64,000 nt of DNA from Nocardia flavorosea NBRC 108225 (lineage in GTDB: Bacteria > Actinomycetota > Actinomycetes > Mycobacteriales > Mycobacteriaceae). The notes beneath the pieces are model-generated. The model was not told where the DNA came from and searched no databases. It saw only the letters and a list, made by a program, of their open reading frames with translations. The stretch is taken from the NCBI RefSeq assembly GCF_001613385.1, contig NZ_BDCG01000021.1:186001-250000 (forward strand). Reading direction: 5' to 3'. This document shows, piece after piece, positions 51,961 to 60,564 of this stretch. The position numbers and the translations under genes are program-made. Within the stretch, counting starts at the first letter, position 1. Each line of letters opens with the position of its first letter.

Positions 51961-53358
51961 ACCTCTCGTATCGCGGCGGAGCTTCGCGACTGGATAGCCG
52001 AGGCCGCGCCCGGTGCGCAGCTGCCGTCGACCCGCACCTTGGTGACCCGGTATGCCGCAAGTCCGGTCACGGTGCAGAAGGCGCTGCGCATCCTCACCAT
52101 GCAGGGGTTCATCGAAAGCCGGCCCGGAGTAGGGACTTTCGTCCGCACGGTGCGCGACACCCGTCCGCACGACTACGGGTGGCAGACCGCCGCACTGGGG
52201 ACACCGCGTCATCGCTCCGCTCGGTGGTTCACCGCGTTGCAGACGGTCGCCAACGACCGGATCGCCTTGCACTCCGGCTATCCGGACCGGGAACTGCTGC
52301 CCGAACGGCTGGTCCGGGGCGCCTTCGCGCGGGCCGCCCGCGGCGACGCCACAGTCAACCGGCCACCCAGTAGCGGTCTGCCGGATCTGCAGGCATGGTT
52401 TGCGACCGAACTGGCAGCGGTGACCCCCGCCGGTGTGATGGCGCCCGCCCCGAGCGACGTCGTGATCTTCCCGGGCAGCCAGAGCGGTCTCGGTACGGCC
52501 TTCCAGGCGCTGGTCGGACCGGGCCGGCCGCTGCTGGTGGAATCGCCCACCTATTGGGGTGCGATTCTGGCGGCGAACCGGGCCGGTGTGCAGATGGTCC
52601 CGGTCCCGAGCAACTCAGACGGTCCGCGCCCCGAGGATCTGGCGCGGGCATTCGAGCGGACCGGCGCTCGCGCGTTCTACGCCCAGCCACATTTCGCCAA
52701 TCCGACCGGCGCGCAATGGCAGCCGGAGCGGGCGGCGGGGGTGCTCGATGTGGTGCGCGCCCACGGGGCGTTCCTGATCGAGGACGACTGGGCGCACGAT
52801 TTCGGTATCGATACCGTCCCGATCCCGCTGGCCACCCACGACGATGCCGGCCATGTGGTGTATCTGCGGTCGCTGACCAAAAGTGTTTCGCCGTCGGTCC
52901 GGATTGCCGCTGTCGTCGCCCGGGGGCCGGCCCGGGAACGGATCCTGGCGGACGCCCAGGCGGAGTCGATGTATGTGAGTGGCCTGCTACAGGCCGTCGC
53001 CCTCGAGGTGGTGACCCAGCCGGGCTGGCGCACCCATACGCGCAGCCTGGGCCGCCGGCTGGCCACCCGCCGTGATCTGCTGATCGCCGCGCTGCGTGCA
53101 CACCTTCCGGAAGCCCGCCTGGAGGTGGTGCCACGCGGTGGGCTGCACCTGTGGGTGCGATTATCCGATTCCACCGATGTGGCTCGGCTCGTCCGCGAGT
53201 GTGAGGACGACGGGGTGATCATCGCGCCCGGGGACGAGTGGTTTCCCGCCGAACCGACGGGTGCCTATCTGCGGCTCAACTACTCCGGCCCGAATCCGGG
53301 GGCATTCCCCGAGGGCGTGCGGGTCATCGCCCGGGCGCTGGCTCGGCAGCGACGATAG
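51946..53358 (+). CDS. MocR-type regulator (GntR HTH plus aminotransferase domain)
   Basis: A 470-residue protein from ATG 51946. The winged helix is SRIAAELRDWIAEAAPGAQL then PSTRTLVTRYAASPVTVQKA (about residues 5-65). The rest is a PLP-dependent fold type I domain with HFANPTGAQW and RSLTKSVSPSVRIAAV, the lysine in SLTK binding PLP. MocR proteins sense PLP-amino-acid adducts and often control transporters or vitamin B6 genes. It is divergent from the EamA exporter and shares its start region. Confidence 0.9.
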   Translation: MSEDSTSRIAAELRDWIAEAAPGAQLPSTRTLVTRYAASPVTVQKALRILTMQGFIESRPGVGTFVRTVRDTRPHDYGWQTAALGTPRHRSARWFTALQTVANDRIALHSGYPDRELLPERLVRGAFARAARGDATVNRPPSSGLPDLQAWFATELAAVTPAGVMAPAPSDVVIFPGSQSGLGTAFQALVGPGRPLLVESPTYWGAILAANRAGVQMVPVPSNSDGPRPEDLARAFERTGARAFYAQPHFANPTGAQWQPERAAGVLDVVRAHGAFLIEDDWAHDFGIDTVPIPLATHDDAGHVVYLRSLTKSVSPSVRIAAVVARGPARERILADAQAESMYVSGLLQAVALEVVTQPGWRTHTRSLGRRLATRRDLLIAALRAHLPEARLEVVPRGGLHLWVRLSDSTDVARLVRECEDDGVIIAPGDEWFPAEPTGAYLRLNYSGPNPGAFPEGVRVIARALARQRR

Positions 53359-53364
53359 ACCGCG

Positions 53365-53404
53365 CGGGTACCCGGTCGGGACAGTGTCCGCGACCGGGTA
53401 CCCG
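53365..53404. terminator. Strong bidirectional terminator-like hairpin
   Basis: CGGGTACCCGGTCG (53365-53378) pairs perfectly with CGACCGGGTACCCG (53391-53404). The stem extends inward by GGAC/GTCC with one bulged G and an AGT loop. It lies between the converging MocR and secreted-protein genes. No T tract, as usual in actinobacteria. Confidence 0.65.
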
Positions 53405-53411
53405 TAGGGGA

Positions 53412-53945
53412 TCAGTCGGGGAGGACCGAGATGGTGCCGCGGCAGACCGCGTTCTGGGTGTTGAGCCACCACCAGCCGCCGCCGGTCCGGGCGGTCACCG
53501 TGAAGGCGACGGTGCCGACGCCGGTCCAGGTGCGATTCACCGGAATACCCGGTTTACCCTTCAGCATCTCCTCGTCGCTGACGCTGGTCCCCGATGCTCC
53601 GGTGGTCTCGTTGTGCCAGTCGACCTGCACCTGGGTGCCGTACGGCGTCGTCGTGGGAATCGGGAACAGGCTCGCGGGCGGGTTCGGCAGATCGTTGTTG
53701 CCGCTGAGCAGTAGCGCCGGTTCCAGTTCCCCGCCCGGTGGCCGACTGGCCCCCGAACTCGCCCGGATATGCCAGGTGAACGGTGGCGCCCACGCCAGCG
53801 GATTCGCGCTGCCGCAGGTCATGACGGTCGACGAGGGTGGCTGGGCGGCGGCGGTGCCGGCACCGGCCGTGAGCAGGGCGGCGGCCGCGGCAACGGCGGT
53901 TGCCGGGGCGAGTGCTGCGGTGACGAGCTGACGTGCGCGAGGCAT
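53412..53945 (-). CDS. Secreted hypothetical protein
   Basis: A 177-residue protein from ATG 53945 with a signal peptide (MPRARQLVTAALAPATAVAA, AAALLTAGAGTAAAQ cut site). The mature part is rich in Trp, Gly and Thr (GGGWWWLNTQNA) and has two cysteines far apart, which may pair. No domain family recognised. It is probably an actinobacterial cell-envelope or exported protein. Confidence 0.7.
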   Translation of the reverse strand: MPRARQLVTAALAPATAVAAAAALLTAGAGTAAAQPPSSTVMTCGSANPLAWAPPFTWHIRASSGASRPPGGELEPALLLSGNNDLPNPPASLFPIPTTTPYGTQVQVDWHNETTGASGTSVSDEEMLKGKPGIPVNRTWTGVGTVAFTVTARTGGGWWWLNTQNAVCRGTISVLPD

Positions 53946-54108
53946 CTGGGCTCCCTGATCCGGTAGAGGATTATCGGTATTCCGCGTGGACAAGAATATC
54001 CACCCGGATGTCGCTGCTGTGCGGGTTTCCGTTTCGCCCGGTGCGCCGGACGCCGGACCGCGGCGTTCGGTTCCGGCGTATGAGCGGCCGCGCCGCCGGC
54101 ACACCGGC
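53946..54108. other. Short intergenic stretch
   Basis: Between the secreted protein and the end of the flavoprotein gene. Holds the secreted protein promoter; no RNA recognised. Confidence 0.35.
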
Positions 54109-55149
54109 TCAGCTGTACCGGGCGAGATACCGGGCCAGATAGCGGCTGTCGCGTCCGGCACCGTGCAGAGTTCCGGAGAGAATATTGCGCTGATACTCCA
54201 AGCCGAGGAAGGCCAAACCCGGGTGAGCGGTCGAGATGCCGTTCCGGTGTGGCGGGAAGCCCGCGGCGTCAGGTGGGCACAGTGTGCTCAGATGGGTCAG
54301 CGCCGGACGGTATCCGGTGGCCAGGACGACGTGATCCACTTCCTCGCTGCGGCCGTCGGGCCAGTGCAGGACCGGCCCCTCCGCCCGGGTGAACATCGGC
54401 CGGGCCTCGGGATTGCCTTGTTCGAGGATGCTGCGGTACCCCTCGGTGTCCACGATGGGGATCGTGCCGCTGTGGAAGAACCGGCCGATCGGCAGCCTGG
54501 ATGCCAGGGATATGGCCCGCCAGAATCGGGAATCGGCCGGTATCGGTTCGTTGGTCGCGTAACGCAACGGGGATCGATGCGCCAGGATCACCGGCGATTC
54601 GGCAGCGAGTTCCACGGCTATCTGGACGGCCGAGTTGCCGGAACCGACAACGACGACCCGCCGCCCCGCGAAGGGGTGCGGGCGACGGTAGTCGGCGGCG
54701 TGCAGCACCTCCCCGGTATAAGCGGACAGCCCCGGGAGTTCCGGGCGGTACGGATTGGCGAAACTGCCGGTGGCTGAGACCACCACCGGCGCGGTGAACT
54801 CGGCGCCGGTGGTGGTGTGCACCCGGAATGTTGCGCCTGACCTGTCCACGGTGGCGACCCGGTGCCCGGTGAGTACCTCGCCCGGGATCGCGGCCGCGCA
54901 CTTCCGCAGGTAGGCGGCCACCTCGTCACGCGTCGGGTAGCGGTGCGGATCGCCGGGGAAAGGTCTGCCGGGCAGTGCGTTCAGCTGTGCGGGCGTGAAC
55001 AATCGCAGCCTGTCGTAATAGTTCGGCCAGGATCCGGCGGTATCCGAGCCGGCTTCGAGCACCACCGGGCGGAATCCGTACTCCGAGAGGGCCGATGCTG
55101 CGGCTATCCCGGCTTGGCCTGCGCCGATAACAATAGCGGGGGTATCCAT
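54109..55149 (-). CDS. Flavin-dependent monooxygenase / NAD(P)-binding oxidoreductase
   Basis: A 346-residue flavoprotein with an FAD motif (IVIGAGQAGIAAASALSEYG), a second NAD(P) motif (VVVVGSGNSAVQIAVELA) and VVLATGYRPAL. These belong to the FMO/CzcO-like group that oxidises soft nucleophiles or ketones. It is about 30-100 residues shorter than full FMOs, as in the short class. It is followed by a YHS-domain protein and a redoxin on the same strand. Confidence 0.85.
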   Translation of the reverse strand: MDTPAIVIGAGQAGIAAASALSEYGFRPVVLEAGSDTAGSWPNYYDRLRLFTPAQLNALPGRPFPGDPHRYPTRDEVAAYLRKCAAAIPGEVLTGHRVATVDRSGATFRVHTTTGAEFTAPVVVSATGSFANPYRPELPGLSAYTGEVLHAADYRRPHPFAGRRVVVVGSGNSAVQIAVELAAESPVILAHRSPLRYATNEPIPADSRFWRAISLASRLPIGRFFHSGTIPIVDTEGYRSILEQGNPEARPMFTRAEGPVLHWPDGRSEEVDHVVLATGYRPALTHLSTLCPPDAAGFPPHRNGISTAHPGLAFLGLEYQRNILSGTLHGAGRDSRYLARYLARYS

Positions 55150-55224
55150 GATGGCCGTGATCGTGACATTTCGGGCACGGGGACGGCCACGGATTTTCGG
55201 CGGCCGGGGTTGCTGCGCCGTCGT

Positions 55225-55836
55225 TCAGTCCCGGGCGTGATCCTCGGCGAAGACCTTGCGGCAGGAGGGTGCGCAGAACGCGTAGTCGACTCCGTCGAGG
55301 GTGTAGGTGATCTGCGCGGTCGCCCATTCGACCTGCATCCCGCAGGTCGGGTCGATGGTGAACCCCTCCGGGGCCACGGGCAGCTGCCCGGAATCGCGGA
55401 AGTCCTGGGTCATCAACCGGGTCAATTCGGTGCTGGTCGTGGACCGGCCGAGTGTACCGGCACAGTGTTCGCGCAGGCCCACTATCTGCACGATACAGTG
55501 CGGTTCGCGGTTCAGGCGCTGGGTGTCGGTTTCGGTGGCGGCGATCGCCGCGGTGATCATCGGGATGATGTTCTTTCCGAAGTCCGGGTCGCCGCTCCAG
55601 GAGCCCGGCACCGTCAGCCGTACCAGGTAGCGGGGTGCAGTGTCGGTGGCCGGACCGCCGGTGACCCAGGTTCGCGGCTGCTGGATCAGCACATGGGTGA
55701 ATTCACGGGCTTTGGCCATCGTTGCCTCCGGGGCTTCGTCGTAGCCGGTGAGTGCTGTCATCACCCGGTCGGCCAGATCCTGTTCGGCGCGGGCGTCGAG
55801 TTCGCGGCCGGTGACCGATATTTCGAGGGTCATCAT
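55225..55836 (-). CDS. YHS-domain protein with tautomerase-like N-terminus
   Basis: A 203-residue protein from ATG 55836. The N-terminal 110 residues resemble a small tautomerase-like or 4-OT-type fold (LTVPGSWSGDPDFGKNIIPM, ITAAI). The last 60 residues form a YHS domain: DPTCGMQVEWATAQITYTLDG, then AFCAPSCRKVFAED. YHS domains bind metal ions or sit in copper-related enzymes. Together with the redoxin and flavoprotein it suggests a small redox cluster. Confidence 0.7.
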   Translation of the reverse strand: MMTLEISVTGRELDARAEQDLADRVMTALTGYDEAPEATMAKAREFTHVLIQQPRTWVTGGPATDTAPRYLVRLTVPGSWSGDPDFGKNIIPMITAAIAATETDTQRLNREPHCIVQIVGLREHCAGTLGRSTTSTELTRLMTQDFRDSGQLPVAPEGFTIDPTCGMQVEWATAQITYTLDGVDYAFCAPSCRKVFAEDHARD

Positions 55837-55842
55837 GGTGAA

Positions 55843-56430
55843 TCATTCCTCCGATGTAGGGACGGGAATCGGGGTGGTCGATGCGCTGTGGCGTGCGGCC
55901 ACGGCGAGCAGTTCGCCGACGGACCATTGGTCGTCGGCGTAGGCGCCGAACTTCGCGGCGAGGACGGTGCCGCCGGGGTGGATCAGGAAATCGGCGGGGA
56001 GACCCAGGCGGCCGCCTTCGGGACGGGCAGGCGGCGCGGGGCGTTCACCGCGCCGCCCCGGCAGTTCGGTAGCGATCGCGCGGGTGATGGTCCCCCAGCC
56101 GCGTGGGTCCAGCAGTGCCCGCGCGCCGGTCTCGACGCCGAATTCGCGATACAGCCTGCGGTCCGGGTCGGCGATGACGTCCAGCGGCAGATCGCCGGTG
56201 TACTTGCGGAGCTCGGCGGCGCTCGAGTGGAAGACCACTACCTCCCGGATACCGGCAGCCCGGATTTCGTGCAGCCGGGCGACCACCGACCGCAGGTGCA
56301 GATTGCATACCGGGCAGCCGGCGAAACGGCGAAATTGGAGGTGGGTGAGCCGGCCGGGGTCGGGCAGGGGTATCTCTGCGCCGGTGATGCCCGTCAGGGT
56401 GCGGGCGGCTACGCCGTCGAGTGGCGGCAT
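55843..56430 (-). CDS. Redoxin / AhpC-TSA-like peroxiredoxin
   Basis: A 195-residue protein behind a perfect TAAGGAGATCCGATG start. It has the redoxin fold with FAGCPVCNLHLRSVVARLHE, a CPxC motif in the place of the peroxidatic cysteine. Family members reduce peroxides or act as thioredoxin-like reductases. It is divergent from a TetR gene, with a palindrome in between, so it is probably stress-induced. Confidence 0.8.
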   Translation of the reverse strand: MPPLDGVAARTLTGITGAEIPLPDPGRLTHLQFRRFAGCPVCNLHLRSVVARLHEIRAAGIREVVVFHSSAAELRKYTGDLPLDVIADPDRRLYREFGVETGARALLDPRGWGTITRAIATELPGRRGERPAPPARPEGGRLGLPADFLIHPGGTVLAAKFGAYADDQWSVGELLAVAARHSASTTPIPVPTSEE

Positions 56431-56444
56431 CGGATCTCCTTAGG

Positions 56445-56465
56445 TGTACGACGTACGCTTATAAT
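56445..56465. promoter_or_regulatory. TetR operator and -10 in the redoxin/TetR divergent region
   Basis: TGTAC-GAC-GTACG-type palindrome at about 56445-56457 next to a perfect TATAAT at 56460-56465 for the TetR gene. Confidence 0.5.
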
Positions 56466-56498
56466 CGAGTATGCGCGTATCCAGTACGCTGTCAACCC

Positions 56499-57107
56499 GT
56501 GCCCCGGCCGCGTTCCCTCACCGACGAGCAACTGGTCGCCGCCGCGCTTTCGGTGATCGACCGGGACGGTCTGCCCGGCCTGACCATGCGCGCGGTCGCC
56601 CGGGAGCTGGGAATGGCCACCATGGGGCTGTACCGCTACGTTGCCGACCGGCAGGCGTTGGAGGTCCTGGTCGTCGACCACGTCTTCCACACGGTCGACC
56701 TCGCGTTGCCGGCGGTGAACTGGGCGGACCGGATCCGGATCCTGATGGAACGCCTGCGGGTCGCGGTAGCCGCGCATCCGGCCGTGGTCCCGCTGGTGCT
56801 GCGGCACCGGCAGGCGGCGCCCGGATCGCTGCTGCTGATCGAGACGATGCTCGCCGCACTCGCCGAGGGCGGACTCACCGGAACCGACCGGGTCGTCGCG
56901 CAGCGGACGCTGATCGGTCATCTGCTCGGATTCCTGCAGAACGAGCACTATGCGGCACTGTCGGGGCCGGGGACCGTCACCATGTCCGAGCTGTCTCCCG
57001 ACCGGTACCCGCACCTCTCGGGTACCGCGACCGAGGCCCGCACGCTACCGCCCGCCGAGGAGTTCCGGCGCGGTCTCGATATCGTGCTGCGCGGGCTCGG
57101 GGGCTGA
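56499..57107 (+). CDS. TetR-family regulator divergent from the redoxin gene
   Basis: A 202-residue protein from GTG 56499. The helix-turn-helix is LTDEQLVAAALSVIDRDGLP, GLTMRAVARELGMATMGLYR then YVADRQALEV (about residues 5-55), with a TetR_C ligand domain. It probably represses the redoxin cluster and itself through the palindrome in the short divergent region. Confidence 0.85.
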   Translation: MPRPRSLTDEQLVAAALSVIDRDGLPGLTMRAVARELGMATMGLYRYVADRQALEVLVVDHVFHTVDLALPAVNWADRIRILMERLRVAVAAHPAVVPLVLRHRQAAPGSLLLIETMLAALAEGGLTGTDRVVAQRTLIGHLLGFLQNEHYAALSGPGTVTMSELSPDRYPHLSGTATEARTLPPAEEFRRGLDIVLRGLGG

Positions 57108-57129
57108 TCGGGCCGGGCGCGCGCACCGT

Positions 57130-57348
57130 TCAGCGAGAATCGTCCGGATAGTCGTCCTCGTCGTCTCCGGGGGCGATATCGGGGCAGTCCCCGGCGAGGA
57201 TGGCGCCCAATCGGGCTCTGGGCGGCAGTACCGCTTCCTCGAGGATTGCCAGGACCTCGTCCTCCGGGCTGCGGCCGTGCTCGACCGCGCGTAACCGGAG
57301 GGCGCGGTAGACCGCGTCCGGTACATGTCGAACAGATAGCGTCACCAT
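57130..57348 (-). CDS. Orphan ribbon-helix-helix antitoxin (FitA/VapB-like)
   Basis: A 72-residue protein from ATG 57348 (open frame to 57399). VTLSVRHVPDAVYRALRLRA is the RHH DNA-binding strand and helix, followed by EHGRSPEDEVLAILEEAV. These are FitA-type antitoxins normally followed by a PIN-domain ribonuclease, but the space downstream is filled by the end of the TetR gene. It is therefore an orphan or has a distant toxin. Confidence 0.72.
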   Translation of the reverse strand: MVTLSVRHVPDAVYRALRLRAVEHGRSPEDEVLAILEEAVLPPRARLGAILAGDCPDIAPGDDEDDYPDDSR

Positions 57349-57617
57349 GGAGCCGTCTTTCGTCGACAGTCGTCGGTGCCCCCATTGTATTTCCCGCACT
57401 GCCCGAGACCTGGTTACCGTGCGTTTCGTTCTGGTATCGGCACACGCGGCCAGGGCGCCCTACGGCACCGGGTGCCGGTCTGTGTCATCGTATGAAAGTC
57501 ATTCCCGCACTGGGAATATGACGCAAAATCGGGGATTGTCGATGCGAAGGAAATCCGGGCCGGCTGGTCTGGTGCGGTGCGCGGGCTGTTCACGCGCATC
57601 CGGAAAGTGAGGCGGAA

Positions 57618-58790
57618 ATGAACCACAAACTCTGGTTGCTCGGGCGGCTCGCCGCGGTGGGCGGGCATATTCTCGGAGAGAAGATCACCGGGCACCGGGC
57701 CCGCACCATCGACGATGTGCCCGCCTCCGGGGCGGCACTGACCACGGAATGGCTCACTGCGGTTCTGTGCCGGGACACCCCCGGTGCGGAAGTCGTATCG
57801 TTCGAGATCGACGGTGGTAGCAGCGGCACCTCCACCCGGGTCGCGATCCGCGTGGAGTACAACGAGACCGGGCAGGCCGCCGAATTACCGCAGGCATTGT
57901 TCGCGAAAACCACCACCTCGCTCAGTCAGCGCATCCTGCTGGGCGGCGGCAAGATGATCGACGGGGAGACCCGGTTCTTCCGGGACTTCCGTCCGGAACT
58001 CGATATCCAGGCGCCGCTCGGCTTTTGGGGCGCCTTCGATCCGGCGTCCTGGCGTTCGATCGCGCTGATGGAGGATATCGCCGTCACGCGGGGGGCGGTG
58101 TTCAGCGAGCCCACCGAACCTATCGGCCGCGCGGAGATGGAAGATCTGGTGCGCAACCTGGCGCGGTTGCACGGCACGTTCTGGGAGAGCCCGGCGATCG
58201 AACCGCTGAAGACGACGAACGAGGCGCTGGCCGCGTACCTGGCCGCGATCGATATGAAGACTCGCTGCACGGTGGGGCTGGAGCGGGCGGCCGAGGTCGT
58301 GCCCGAGGAGTTGCACGGTCAGGCGGACCGGCTGTGGGCCGGGGTGGAACGGGCGGTCGACCTGGCGACGCGGGAGCTTCCGCACACGCTGCTGCACGGC
58401 GACCCGCATATCGGCCAGACCTACCGCACCGCCGACGGCCGGATGGGATACGTCGACTGGCAGGTCGTGATGCGCGGGGGCTGGGGCCACGATTTCGCGT
58501 ACACGGTGAACTCGGGATGTGAGCCTGCCGACCGGCGGGCCTGGGCCGAGGATCTGCTGCGGGCCTATCTGGACGAACTCGCCGGCGCCGGTGGCCGTGC
58601 GCCCTCCTTCGATGATGCCTGGCTGATCTACCGGCAGCAATCGATGTTCGCGTACGCCGCCTGGGCATTCACGATCGGCCGGGCCGCCTATCAACCCGAA
58701 ATGCAATCGCAGGAAACCTGTTTGACACTTTTGCGCCGTATCACCACGGCAGTGCACGAGAATCGGTCGCTGGACGCGTTGGGAATCTGA
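57618..58790 (+). CDS. Phosphotransferase (APH-like kinase fold)
   Basis: A 390-residue protein with the kinase signature HTLLHGDPHIGQTYRTADGR (catalytic Asp and Asn/Gln loop) and MGYVDWQVVMRGGWGHDFAY, the metal-binding DW segment. The N-terminal half supplies the nucleotide loop. This is the APH/EcKinase-like group (ecdysteroid kinase-type, DUF1679 or PF02958 side), whose bacterial members phosphorylate small alcohols or drugs. The substrate is unknown. It is an isolated gene. Confidence 0.8.
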   Translation: MNHKLWLLGRLAAVGGHILGEKITGHRARTIDDVPASGAALTTEWLTAVLCRDTPGAEVVSFEIDGGSSGTSTRVAIRVEYNETGQAAELPQALFAKTTTSLSQRILLGGGKMIDGETRFFRDFRPELDIQAPLGFWGAFDPASWRSIALMEDIAVTRGAVFSEPTEPIGRAEMEDLVRNLARLHGTFWESPAIEPLKTTNEALAAYLAAIDMKTRCTVGLERAAEVVPEELHGQADRLWAGVERAVDLATRELPHTLLHGDPHIGQTYRTADGRMGYVDWQVVMRGGWGHDFAYTVNSGCEPADRRAWAEDLLRAYLDELAGAGGRAPSFDDAWLIYRQQSMFAYAAWAFTIGRAAYQPEMQSQETCLTLLRRITTAVHENRSLDALGI

Positions 58791-59053
58791 ACGCCAGGCC
58801 GGGGCCGGTTTGGCCGACTCGGTCCCGGTCAGCCGTCTTTTCGCCCTGTGAAACGGGCCCCGGATGTGCGGACCAGTCCAATGATTTTTCCGAAAAGCGC
58901 GTGTGCCCAACCGTTTTCGAAAACAAACAGAGAGTCCGGCAGTGTCGTAACATCGCGTCGTTCCGGCTCGAGCCAGTGTGCAGGAGGAGGCTCGAACCGG
59001 TGCCCGGCCGGTGGAAAACCATCGGTCCCGCTACCAGACGTCTGGAGTTCTTC

Positions 59054-60331
59054 TTGAGCAGTTCGGAATATCGAAGACTCGCCCCGGCTCCGCACAGCCC
59101 CGGTTCGCACGACGATCCCCGGTACGCGCTGTATCTCCCGGAATTCGCGGCCGACCCGCATCGCGCCTACCACGACATGCGCCGGCGTTACGGTTCGCTC
59201 GCGCCCGTGGAACTGGCCCCGGGGGTGCCTGCCACATTGGTGATCGGCTACTCGACCGCGCTGCGGGTACTCAACGATCCGGAACGGTTCCCCGCCGATC
59301 CGCGGACCTGGCAGAAGGATGTGCCGGCGGGGTGCCCGGTGCTGCCGATCATGGAGTGGCGGCCGATGGCCAGCCGCTGCGCCGGCCAGGAATTCCTGCG
59401 CTATCGGCAGGCGATCACGGCCAGTATCGACGAAGTGGATATGTATGCCATTCACGCCGTGGTGGAGAACATTGCGGGTCCGCTGATCAGCTCGTTCTGC
59501 GCGGACGGGCGAGCCGAACTCATCCAGCAGTATGTTTTCCCCTTGTCGTTCCAGGTGATCAACTATCTGCTGGGCAGTCCGCCGGAGGTCGGTCAGCAGG
59601 TCGCCGCCGGTATCGCCGCCATGCTCGAGGGGGTCGACGCCGAGGCCGGTAGCCGGATGCTGGGCGAGGCCCTGGCGAATCTGGTGGTGATGAAGCGGGA
59701 GAATCCCGCAGCCGATATCACCTCGGTCCTGCTGCGGCATCCTGCCGAGCTATCCGATGAGGAGGTGTCCCATCATGTTTCCCAGGTGTACGGCACCGGG
59801 ATCGAATTCGAACTCAATCTGATCGTCAACACCCTGTTGCTGATCCTCACCGACGACCGGTTCGGTGGCAGCGTACTCGGTGGCAACCTCACTTCGCGGG
59901 ATGCCCTGGACGAGGTGCTGTTCAACGATCCGCCGCTGGCCAATCTGCTGGTGACTTATCCGCGGATGCCGATCCTGCTCGACGATGTCTGGTTGCCCGC
60001 GCATCAGCCGGTGGTGATCAGCATGGCCGCCTGTAACAACGATCCCAAGATCCGGACCTCGGAGCTCACGGGTAACCGTGCCCATCTCGCGTGGGGCCTG
60101 GGCCCGCATGCCTGCCCCGCGCAGTCGCTGGCCTACATCATCGCCGAAGGGGCGATCGATCAGCTGCTGGACGCGTTACCGGAGATGCGCGCCGATTTCC
60201 CCGACGACGAACCCGCCTGGCGTCCGGGCCCGTTCCATCGCTCGCTGGTGGAGCTTCCGGTCACGTTCCCACCCGGTGCGCCCCTATCGGGCGTCCAGTA
60301 TGCCTCGGCACGTCCGGCCACCTATACCTGA
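59054..60331 (+). CDS. Cytochrome P450, CYP157-like, lacking ExxR
   Basis: A 425-residue P450 from TTG 59054, six bases after TGGAG. It is a clear paralogue of the protein at 28099: the haem loop is WGLGPHACPAQSLAYI, the K-helix site reads DALDEVLFNDPPLAN with no Arg, and the I-helix reads YGTGIEFELN with no Thr. The body aligns end to end (FAADPHRAYHDMRRRYGSLA). It is probably of the CYP157 class, with atypical or absent classical monooxygenation. Upstream it has no other P450 partner. Confidence 0.8.
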   Translation: MSSSEYRRLAPAPHSPGSHDDPRYALYLPEFAADPHRAYHDMRRRYGSLAPVELAPGVPATLVIGYSTALRVLNDPERFPADPRTWQKDVPAGCPVLPIMEWRPMASRCAGQEFLRYRQAITASIDEVDMYAIHAVVENIAGPLISSFCADGRAELIQQYVFPLSFQVINYLLGSPPEVGQQVAAGIAAMLEGVDAEAGSRMLGEALANLVVMKRENPAADITSVLLRHPAELSDEEVSHHVSQVYGTGIEFELNLIVNTLLLILTDDRFGGSVLGGNLTSRDALDEVLFNDPPLANLLVTYPRMPILLDDVWLPAHQPVVISMAACNNDPKIRTSELTGNRAHLAWGLGPHACPAQSLAYIIAEGAIDQLLDALPEMRADFPDDEPAWRPGPFHRSLVELPVTFPPGAPLSGVQYASARPATYT

Positions 60332-60469
60332 TCGAATCCGGCACAGACCTCCTCGAAGCTCGCGGGGTCGGCGTGACGCGGAGCCCGTGGAGGTCTCCGA
60401 GGGCGCCGGTCACACCGTCCCCCGCGAGCCGGGCGGCACTGCCGGGTCGTACGGGCGGCCGCAGCATTT
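60332..60469. other. Short intergenic stretch
   Basis: Leads to the palindrome and acyl-CoA dehydrogenase. No other motif seen. Confidence 0.35.
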
Positions 60470-60489
60470 ACTTGAATCTGGATTCAAGT
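60470..60489. promoter_or_regulatory. 20-bp palindrome upstream of acyl-CoA dehydrogenase
   Basis: ACTTGAATC-TG-GATTCAAGT is a perfect 9-bp inverted repeat with a 2-bp spacer, 75 bp before GTG 60565. Good candidate for a TetR-type fatty-acid regulator. Confidence 0.65.
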
Positions 60490-60564
60490 TGGTTTACCGT
60501 GCGGGAAGCATCGAAGGCCCGTCTGCGGCGTATCGAGCCGCGCCCCGAAGATCGGAGTTCTCCC

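Noticed and set aside
60091..60564. Long N-terminal extension of the acyl-CoA dehydrogenase frame
   Set aside because: Overlaps the P450 gene and palindrome; GTG 60565 has a ribosome site and family-like N-terminus.
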